Source of the DNA: an uncultured Eggerthellaceae bacterium
Lineage (GTDB): Bacteria; Actinomycetota; Coriobacteriia; Coriobacteriales; Eggerthellaceae
Direction of reading: 5' to 3'
Assembly: GCA_910589135.1 (NCBI GenBank)
Contig: CAJUSL010000006.1
Location: 1 to 48,231, forward strand
Length of the DNA: 48,231 bases
Positions 1 through 6,099 of this stretch are shown one piece after another (position 1 is the first letter of the stretch; each line of letters starts with the position of its first letter). Made by a program: the position numbers and the translations under genes. The notes beneath the pieces were generated by a model. That model saw only the letters and a list, made by a program, of their open reading frames with translations. It did no database searches and was not told where the DNA came from.

Positions 1-1
1 C

Positions 2-241
2 CTCCTCGGCGTCGCCATCGACATCCACACGCCCGGATACGGGTCGCTCGTCAAGGGCAAACGTGCCATCCAGATTTCCTACAAGGGCAACACGGTCACG
101 GCGCGCATCGTCGACGGGGGCAACTTCGCCCGCTACGGCAACTCCCTCGACCTCACGCTTGCCGTGCACAAGGCCCTCGACCCCAGCGCCACCACGGCCA
201 CCCAGTGGGGCAAGCGCACCGTCACCTACCGCCTTCTTTAG
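2..241 (+). CDS. C-terminal end of a double-psi beta-barrel (RlpA/expansin-like) protein
   Basis: Partial gene cut by the left window edge; 79 codons remain and end at TAG 239-241. The visible residues contain a strand-rich stretch followed by VDGGNFARYGNSLDLT and later GKRTVTYRLL. This resembles the end of RlpA/3D-type double-psi barrels, where a short Asp-Gly loop is followed by an 'xxDLS/T' motif and a final valine-rich strand. Such domains usually sit in secreted cell-wall proteins with lytic transglycosylase or glycan-binding roles, but the catalytic part and any signal peptide lie outside the window. The family assignment rests on motif resemblance only; the frame is supported by consistent GC-rich third positions. 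Confidence 0.55.
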   Translation, partial: LLGVAIDIHTPGYGSLVKGKRAIQISYKGNTVTARIVDGGNFARYGNSLDLTLAVHKALDPSATTATQWGKRTVTYRLL

Positions 242-320
242 CGCTTCCATCTGGCAGGGACTGGCGTCCGAAGCCGCACGGCCCGCGCAGCCAGTTCGCC
301 TTCGCGTGGCGAGTTAGCTC

Positions 321-326
321 TATAAT
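321..326 (+). promoter_or_regulatory. Candidate -10 box for pheST
   Basis: A perfect TATAAT lies 31 bases before the pheS start codon in an otherwise GC-rich gap. No good -35 is visible at 16-18 bases; the nearest similar hexamers (TTCGCC 295-300, TTCGCG 301-306) are badly spaced. There is no room for a T-box leader. Confidence 0.5.
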
Positions 327-357
327 GGTTCCTTGCATGCCAAGGGAAAGGTTATAG

Positions 358-1419
358 ATGTCTCTCGTCGACGAGCTTTCCGCGCTTGCGGAAGAAACAC
401 TATCAAGCATATCCGGCGCCTCGACCTCGGTCGAGCTCGAGGCCATACGCGTCGCCGTGCTCGGCAAGTCCGGCAGCCTGACCGGCTATTTGCGTTCCAT
501 GGGGCAGGTTCCCAAGGAAGAGCGCGCCGAGGTCGGCAAGACGGTCAACGCAACCCGCGTGAAGGTGGAGTCGGCGCTCGAGGAGGCGAAGGCGCGCATC
601 TCCGCGGCCGAGCTCGCGTCCTCCATCGACGCCGCCGCCGTCGACGTCACGCTTCCCGGCCGCGCCCAGCAGATCGGCACACGCCATCTCATCAATGGCA
701 TGGTCGACGAGATTGCACAGGTGTTCCTCGGGCTGGGCTACTCGGTCATCGAGGGCCCCGAGGTGGAGACCGACTACTACAACTTCGAGGCCCTGAACGC
801 TCCGCCCGACCATCCCAGCCGTTCCATGCAGGACACGTTCTACGTGCTCGACCGGTCCGGCGATGCCAGCGCGGTGAAGGGGGAGTCCGACGTTCTTCTG
901 CGCACGCAGACTTCAGGCGCGCAGGTGCACGCCATGGAGGACCGCGAGCTGCCCATCTACGTCATCGCGCCTGGCAAGGTGTACCGGCGCGACGTGGCCG
1001 ACCCGAGCCATCTTCCCCAGTTCCACCAGGTCGAAGGGCTCGTCGTGGACAAGGGCATCACCTTCGGCGACCTGAAGGGCACGCTCGACTTCGTATGCAA
1101 GCAGCTGTTCGGCCCCGACCGCCGCACGCGCTTCCGCGCGCACTACTTCCCATTCACGGAGCCCTCTGCCGAAGTGGACGTGAGCTGCGGCATCTGCCAC
1201 GGCGAAGGTTGCCGCATGTGCAAGGGCACCGGCTGGCTCGAGATCCTGGGCTGCGGCATGGTGGACCCCAACGTCCTCTCGATGAGCGGCATCGACCCCG
1301 AGGTGTATTCCGGCTTCGCGTTCGGCATGGGCGTCGAGCGCATCGCGTGCCTGAAGTACGACGTGCCCGATTTGCGCATGCTCCTGGAAGGGGACATGCG
1401 CTTCCTGAGGCAATTCTAG
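358..1419 (+). CDS. pheS: Phenylalanine--tRNA ligase alpha subunit
   Basis: Class II aminoacyl-tRNA synthetase subunit that activates phenylalanine and charges tRNA-Phe as an (alpha-beta)2 tetramer with PheT. The 353-residue length is normal. An N-terminal helical arm (about 1-90) leads into the catalytic domain, with motif 2 region HPSRSMQDTFYV, LLRTQTSGAQVHAM, and motif 3 near the end (GFAFGMGVERIACLKY). The segment FTEPSAEVDVSCGICHGEG carries a CxxC-x4-CxxC cluster (through CRMCKGTGW), a metal-ribbon-like insertion also present in PheS of some other bacterial lineages and absent from E. coli. A GGAAAGG ribosome-binding site precedes ATG 358. pheT starts 17 bases downstream, so the two are co-transcribed. 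Confidence 0.97.
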   Translation: MSLVDELSALAEETLSSISGASTSVELEAIRVAVLGKSGSLTGYLRSMGQVPKEERAEVGKTVNATRVKVESALEEAKARISAAELASSIDAAAVDVTLPGRAQQIGTRHLINGMVDEIAQVFLGLGYSVIEGPEVETDYYNFEALNAPPDHPSRSMQDTFYVLDRSGDASAVKGESDVLLRTQTSGAQVHAMEDRELPIYVIAPGKVYRRDVADPSHLPQFHQVEGLVVDKGITFGDLKGTLDFVCKQLFGPDRRTRFRAHYFPFTEPSAEVDVSCGICHGEGCRMCKGTGWLEILGCGMVDPNVLSMSGIDPEVYSGFAFGMGVERIACLKYDVPDLRMLLEGDMRFLRQF

Positions 1420-1435
1420 GAAAAGAGAACCGAAC

Positions 1436-3886
1436 ATGAAGCTTTCTTTGAAATGGGTGAACGACTACGTCAACGTGCCTGACGACCTGGGCGCGTTCTG
1501 CGACCGGCTGGACCTTACCGGCACCGGCGTCGAAGGCGTCGAGAAGCTCGGCGACGCGCTCGACGGCGTCGTCGTGGGCCACGTGCTCACCTGCGAGGAC
1601 CATCCCGACTCCGACCATATGCACGTCGTCTCCGTGGACGTGGGGGCAGACGAGCCGGTGCAGGTCGTCTGCGGAGCGCCCAACATCGCCGCCGGCATCA
1701 AGGTGCCCGTCGCGTGCGTGGGCGCGGTGCTGCCCGGTGACTTCAAGATCAAGAAGAGCAAGCTGCGCGGCGTGGTCAGCTGCGGCATGTGCTGCTCGCG
1801 CCGCGAGCTGGGGCAGGGCACCGACCACGAGGGCATCTGGGTGCTGCCCGACGACGCGCCGACAGGCGCTCCCTTCTCGGAATACCTGGGCGAGGGCGAC
1901 ACGGTGCTCGACCTCGAGATCACGCCCAACCGCCCCGACTGCCTGTCGGTCACCGGCCTCGCGCGCGAGGTGGGCGCGATGTACCAGTCCGCGGTGTCCT
2001 GTCCCCTGCAGGACGACATGGACAAGCTCGCCGCGCTTACCGCGGGCAACGACGTGGCCGACTCCGTGCGACTCGAAATCGCCGACCCCGACCGCTGCCA
2101 GCGATACACGGCGCGCGTCATCGAAGGCGTCAAGGTGGGCCCCTCGCCCGACTGGCTCGCCGAGCGCGTGACCGCCGCCGGAGCCCGCTCCATCAACAAC
2201 GTGGTCGACGTCACGAACTACATCATGTTCCTCTACGGCCAGCCGCTCCACGCCTTCGACTACGACACGCTGGTGGGCGACGACGGCATGGTCGACGTCA
2301 TCGTGCGCCCTGCGCGCGACGGTGAGGAGTTCACCACGCTCGACGGCACCGACCGCGTGCTCACGTCCGACATGACCGTGATTGCCACGCCCAAGGAGGC
2401 CGTGGCGCTCGCCGGCGTCATGGGCGGCCTCACGTCCGAGGTGGAGGACCACACCACCACCATCTTGCTGGAGTCCGCGACGTTCAGCCGTGCGCACACG
2501 TCCCGCACCAGCCGCAACCTGGGGCTGATATCCGAGGCGTCCATGCGCTACGAGCGCGGCGTCGACGACGTGCCTATAGCGGACATATCCGCCGCTGCGG
2601 CCGCGCTCATGGCCGAGGTGTCGGGCGGTACCGTGCGCCCAGGCATCGTCGATCTGTACCCCGTGAGGTCCGAGCGCGCGTCGCTGCGGTTCCGCCAGGG
2701 CAGGTTCAACGCCATGATGGGCGCCGACATCCCGTCCGACTTCATCGTCGACGTGCTCGAGCGCATCGGCTGCGAGGTGGGGCGCACCTCCGACGACGAC
2801 GTGCTCTCCGTGGTCGCGCCCACGTTCCGCCCCGACCTCGAGCGCGAGATCGACCTCTACGAGGAGGTCGTGCGCCTGTGGGGCATGGACCGCATCGAGC
2901 CTACGCTGCCCGCCTCGCCCCAGCGCGTCGGCCTGCGCGAGGCCCGCGAGGTCGTGCGCGACCTGGTGAACGGCACGCTGCGCGCCAGCGGCATGAACGA
3001 GACCATGACGTACTCGTTCGCCGAGCCGGGCGACGTCGAGGCCGCCCGCATGGACGCGCTCGGCCTGGGGGAGGCGGTGCGCCTGATCAACCCGCTGAAC
3101 GCCGACCAGTCGGTCATGCGCCAGACCATGCTGCCCGGCCTTCTGCGCAGCGTTTCGTACAACCAGCACCACGGCACCAAGAACATCCAGCTCTACGAGA
3201 TCGGCACGGTGTTCTCCGGCGCGGAAGGGCGCAAGAAGCCCAAGGAACGCGCCAAGGTCGCCGGCGTGCTCGCCGGGGCCATGCGCGAGGACGCATGGAA
3301 CGCCAAGCAGTCGCCGTTCGACTTCTTCGACGGCAAGGGCGTCGTCGAGAACCTGGCGCGCGAGCTGGCGCTGCCCAAGGTCCGCTTCAAGGAGCTTTCC
3401 GCCGACGAGGCGCCGCATCTGCAGCCTGGGCGCGCCGCCGAGGTGCTCTCGGGCGGCACGGTGCTCGGCTGGGTGGGCGAGGTGCATCCGCTCGTCGCGG
3501 CCGCGTTCGACGCCGAGGCGCCCGTCGTGGCCTTCGAGCTGGACATGGGCGCACTCGAGAAGGCGCACCGCCCGGCGCGCGACTACGTGGACGTGCCCAC
3601 GTTCCCCGCCATCTCCATCGACCAGGCCTTCGTCGTAGACAACGACGTGACCGCCGAGCGGATGTCGCAGGTGATGACGTCGGCAGGCGGCAAGCTGCTC
3701 GAGAGCGTCGCGCTGTTCGACGTGTACCGCGACGACGAGCGCGTGGGCGCGGGCAAGAAGTCGATGGCGTTCAAACTGACCTACCGCGCCGCCGACCGCA
3801 CGCTGACCAGCGACGAGGTGGACGCGGCTCACGAGCGCCTGGTGAAGAAGGTGGCCGGTGCGACCGGCGCCGAGGTGCGCAGCTAG
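1436..3886 (+). CDS. pheT: Phenylalanine--tRNA ligase beta subunit
   Basis: Beta subunit of phenylalanyl-tRNA synthetase, 816 residues, a normal length. Visible parts in order: start MKLSLKWVNDYV; an EMAP-II-like tRNA-binding OB fold at about 40-150 (GHVLTCEDHPDSDHMHVVSV, VVCGAPNI); the B3/B4 editing region containing EITPNRPDCLSVTGLAREV; B5 around 410-480; a catalytic-like core (YSFAEPG, LRSVSYNQH, ELYEIG-type segment); and a C-terminal ferredoxin-like anticodon-binding domain from about 720 (PTFPAISIDQAFVVD, VALFDVYRDD, MAFKLTYRAADRTLT). A GAAAAGAG ribosome-binding site precedes ATG 1436. It is the second gene of a two-gene operon with pheS. Confidence 0.97.
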   Translation: MKLSLKWVNDYVNVPDDLGAFCDRLDLTGTGVEGVEKLGDALDGVVVGHVLTCEDHPDSDHMHVVSVDVGADEPVQVVCGAPNIAAGIKVPVACVGAVLPGDFKIKKSKLRGVVSCGMCCSRRELGQGTDHEGIWVLPDDAPTGAPFSEYLGEGDTVLDLEITPNRPDCLSVTGLAREVGAMYQSAVSCPLQDDMDKLAALTAGNDVADSVRLEIADPDRCQRYTARVIEGVKVGPSPDWLAERVTAAGARSINNVVDVTNYIMFLYGQPLHAFDYDTLVGDDGMVDVIVRPARDGEEFTTLDGTDRVLTSDMTVIATPKEAVALAGVMGGLTSEVEDHTTTILLESATFSRAHTSRTSRNLGLISEASMRYERGVDDVPIADISAAAAALMAEVSGGTVRPGIVDLYPVRSERASLRFRQGRFNAMMGADIPSDFIVDVLERIGCEVGRTSDDDVLSVVAPTFRPDLEREIDLYEEVVRLWGMDRIEPTLPASPQRVGLREAREVVRDLVNGTLRASGMNETMTYSFAEPGDVEAARMDALGLGEAVRLINPLNADQSVMRQTMLPGLLRSVSYNQHHGTKNIQLYEIGTVFSGAEGRKKPKERAKVAGVLAGAMREDAWNAKQSPFDFFDGKGVVENLARELALPKVRFKELSADEAPHLQPGRAAEVLSGGTVLGWVGEVHPLVAAAFDAEAPVVAFELDMGALEKAHRPARDYVDVPTFPAISIDQAFVVDNDVTAERMSQVMTSAGGKLLESVALFDVYRDDERVGAGKKSMAFKLTYRAADRTLTSDEVDAAHERLVKKVAGATGAEVRS

Positions 3887-3925
3887 CCAAGCCGAAGGCG
3901 ACGCGCCGGAAGAAAGGACACGACC

Positions 3926-4846
3926 GTGCTCATCCCCATCCTTTCCTCGTCCCTGCTTGTCGTGGGCGTCGTGGTGCTCGTCGTCATCGTCGTCCTTCTC
4001 GTGGCAGGCATCTACGTAGTGCCGCAGCAGAGCGTCTTCATCATCGAGCGTTTCGGGAAGTTCAACCGTCTCGCAGCCCCCGGCATCCACGTGAAGATCC
4101 CCGTGGTCGACCGCATCGCAACGAAGGTGTCCATGCGCATCCACCAGATGGACCAGTCCGTCACCACCAAGACCGTGGACAACGTCTTCGTGAACCTCAA
4201 CGTGTCGGTGCAGTACCGGGTGGACGACAAGAACATCGCCGCGTCGTTCTACGAGCTGAGCAGCCCGGAGACGCAGATCCGCGCCTACGTGGAGGACAAC
4301 ATCCGCAACGCGGTCCCCACGCTGACCCTCGACGACGCCTTCGTGCAGAAGGACAAGATCGCCAACGACGTGGAGCAGACGCTGCGCGAGTCCATGGCCC
4401 AGTTCGGATTCGTCATCATCCGCACGCTGATCACCGACATCGAGCCCGACGCCGCCGTGCGCGACGCTATGAACTCGATCAACGAGAGCCAGCGGCGCAA
4501 GGAGGCCGCCCGCGAGCTGGCCGAGGCCGACAAGATCACCGTGGTGGTGAAGGCCGAGGCGGAGGCGGAGCAGGCGAAGCTGCACGGCGTGGGCATCGCC
4601 AACCAGCGCAAGGCCATCGTGGACGGCCTGCACCAGAGCTTCGAGGAGCTGAAGCAGGACGGCATGACGGAAAGCGAGATCATGTCCATCATCCTGACCG
4701 AGCAGTACCTGGACGTGCTGAGCCGCTTCGCCGACAGCCCGAACATGAAGGTGCTGATGATGCCGTCCGAAATCGGCGCCGTGGGCGACATGAGGCAGAG
4801 CATCATCGCCAGCATCGAGGCCACGAACGACCAGCGCAAGTGCTAA
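3926..4846 (+). CDS. SPFH/band-7 (stomatin/prohibitin-like) membrane protein
   Basis: 306 residues from a GTG start, chosen because GAAAGGA at 3912-3918 is well spaced and the hydrophobic segment follows at once. One N-terminal transmembrane helix (about 7-29, Val/Leu-rich) precedes the typical SPFH entry IYVVPQQSVFIIERFGKF and APGIHVKIPVVDRI, then VSVQYRV and the conserved SINESQRRKEAARELAEA helix. A long charged coiled coil follows (about 190-250). It most resembles QmcA/stomatin-type proteins, which form membrane-associated oligomeric scaffolds and often modulate proteases or membrane microdomains. No NfeD partner is adjacent. It lies 39 bases after pheT and may be read through from that operon. 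Confidence 0.9.
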   Translation: MLIPILSSSLLVVGVVVLVVIVVLLVAGIYVVPQQSVFIIERFGKFNRLAAPGIHVKIPVVDRIATKVSMRIHQMDQSVTTKTVDNVFVNLNVSVQYRVDDKNIAASFYELSSPETQIRAYVEDNIRNAVPTLTLDDAFVQKDKIANDVEQTLRESMAQFGFVIIRTLITDIEPDAAVRDAMNSINESQRRKEAARELAEADKITVVVKAEAEAEQAKLHGVGIANQRKAIVDGLHQSFEELKQDGMTESEIMSIILTEQYLDVLSRFADSPNMKVLMMPSEIGAVGDMRQSIIASIEATNDQRKC

Positions 4847-5035
4847 GGCCGTGGAGCACGACGAGGAGACGGAGGGCGAACGGAGGCTCTTCGAGCTTCC
4901 GAGCGAGCGCTGCCCTCCGCCGCGCTTTGCCTCGGGATCGCCGCCACCGACGACGCCTTCGACCTGGGCGCCGCCCTTGCGTCAGCCTTCATGTAGCCGC
5001 TGTTGTGTTCTAGCCTATCGGTTTCCCGATGCGCG
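4847..5035. other. Gap between convergent genes, with a coding-like tail in the SPFH frame
   Basis: About 190 bases lie between the SPFH stop and the end of the minus-strand hydrolase. In the same frame as the SPFH gene, just past its TAA, an open stretch runs to TAG 4994-4996. Its last part (around 4919-4993) has GC-rich third positions and reads ATDDAFDLGAALASAFM. It has no convincing start or ribosome-binding site. It may be a decayed gene end or chance. No hairpin terminator was found. Confidence 0.3.
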
Positions 5036-5851
5036 TTAGATCTCGAACGTCAGGCCGTCGAAGGCCATGCGCACGCGGCCGTCGTATTGCTCGAGGTGCT
5101 CTTCGAGCTGTGCGCAGGTCACCGGCTCGTCGTAGTGCATGCACAGGTGCGTGAGGTATACCGTGCCGGCGTCGAGCGCCAGGCCTTCCTCGATGCACTC
5201 CTGCACCGAGTGGTGGTCGTCCGGGTTCCAGTTCTTCTTCCAGAAGGTGGCGTCCATGGCCAGCACGTCCACGCCGCGGATGCGCTCGGCGGTTTCGGGT
5301 GGCAAGGGCCCCGTGTCCGAGGCGTAGAACAGCCGCGTGGCGGGCGTCTCGACCAGGTAGCCGTACGTGCCGGTCGCGTGCGTCACGGAAAGCGCCGTGT
5401 ACGACACGCCGTCGAACTCGTGGGCGTCGAAGGGTGCCAGCGGGCGCGCGTCCAGGACGTAGTCCATGTAGCCGAACTCGCGCAGTATCCCCTCCAGCGC
5501 CTCGGGCGACCCATACGCGGGAAGCTTGGCGCCCGCCCGCTTCAGCGCGACCAGGTACTCGTATTCCCCCAGGCCCCCGATGTGGTCGAAGTGGCAATGC
5601 GTGAACAGCACCTCGTCGACCCACATAACGCCCTCGCGCAGCAGCTGGTGCCGCGCATCGGGCGGCGTGTCGATGACGAGCGTGGGGGTGTTGCCAAGCC
5701 GGGGGTCGACGTGCTCGCCGCGCACCATGACGCCGCAGTCGCCCCGGGCCAGCGACGGGTTCGCGCGGGCCTCCTCGCAGGCGGGGCAGTCGCAGAAGAA
5801 CGACGGCACGCCGCACCCGGCCCCCGTCCCCATGAACGTGAACGTATGCAT
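5036..5851 (-). CDS. PhnP-like metallo-beta-lactamase-fold hydrolase
   Basis: 271 residues if started at the ATG at 5849-5851, preferred because AGGAGG lies 11 bases upstream and MHTFTFMGTGAGCGVPSF is the natural family N terminus. An upstream in-frame ATG (5917) would overlap the promoter. Family features: GTG near the start, the CDCPAC Cys pair found in PhnP-type proteins (structural zinc), the metal motif THCHFDHIGGL (HxHxDH), a distal His (SVTHATGTYGY), ASDTGPL with the bridging Asp, and a final THLCMHYD. Known family members act as phosphodiesterases (PhnP cleaves cyclic ribose phosphate) or lipoate/nuclease-like hydrolases. There are no phn genes nearby, so the substrate is unknown. Confidence 0.85.
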   Translation of the reverse strand: MHTFTFMGTGAGCGVPSFFCDCPACEEARANPSLARGDCGVMVRGEHVDPRLGNTPTLVIDTPPDARHQLLREGVMWVDEVLFTHCHFDHIGGLGEYEYLVALKRAGAKLPAYGSPEALEGILREFGYMDYVLDARPLAPFDAHEFDGVSYTALSVTHATGTYGYLVETPATRLFYASDTGPLPPETAERIRGVDVLAMDATFWKKNWNPDDHHSVQECIEEGLALDAGTVYLTHLCMHYDEPVTCAQLEEHLEQYDGRVRMAFDGLTFEI

Positions 5852-5907
5852 CGCTGACAAAGCCTCCTCAGCCAAGGGCATCCGGAACCATGCCCCCTCC
5901 CGCCATT

Positions 5908-5944
5908 TTTCGCTCATTATAGCCAGCGAAAGAAAAGATGGAAA
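5908..5944 (-). promoter_or_regulatory. Promoter and overlapping inverted repeat for the PhnP-like gene
   Basis: On the minus strand a TATAAT (complement of 5916-5921) sits 17 bases from TTTCCA (complement of 5939-5944, four of six matches to TTGACA). The -10 lies inside a 7-base inverted repeat, TTTCGCT (5908-5914) and AGCGAAA (5925-5931), with a 10-base spacer. A repressor binding there would block the promoter. The regulator is not identifiable from this window. Confidence 0.5.
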
Positions 5945-5947
5945 ATG

Positions 5948-5978
5948 TTGCCGAATTGTTTGTCCCGCTCGTTATAAT
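5948..5978 (+). promoter_or_regulatory. Candidate promoter of the Moco oxidoreductase operon
   Basis: A perfect TATAAT at 5973-5978 is preceded by TTGCCG at 5948-5953, spacing 19 bases, slightly long for sigma-70. It faces right and would start transcripts near 5985, about 115 bases before the oxidoreductase start codon, leaving a long 5' untranslated region that contains a strong hairpin. Confidence 0.5.
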
Positions 5979-5998
5979 CGCATTTAATGGGTGAATTC

Positions 5999-6039
5999 TG
6001 CCCATATGCGCATGTTTAGCCGTCATGCGCATATCGGCA
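5999..6039 (+). promoter_or_regulatory. 16-base-arm inverted repeat in the leader of the Moco operon
   Basis: Arms 5999-6014 and 6024-6039 pair perfectly except for one C/C mismatch (6003 and 6035); the spacer is the nine bases 6015-6023. Each arm also contains the self-complementary ATGCGCAT. The repeat lies just downstream of the predicted transcription start, so it could be an operator for a dimeric regulator, an RNA hairpin controlling translation or stability, or both. No T-run follows, so it is not a simple terminator. Confidence 0.7.
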
Positions 6040-6099
6040 GATGAAACCGGCGCTGCGGGAGCGGCGCTCATGAGAGAGGACGAGAAGAGGGGAAGGTAG

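Noticed and set aside
242..357. T-box or attenuator upstream of pheST
   Set aside because: The gap is about 115 bases, with a -10 only 31 bases before the start codon, too short for a T-box leader.
1154..4633. A very long open frame on the minus strand opposite pheS-pheT and the SPFH gene
   Set aside because: The plus-strand genes are certain, and the opposite frame is kept open by GC-rich third positions; its product is His/Val/Leu/Arg/Asp-rich with no family motif.
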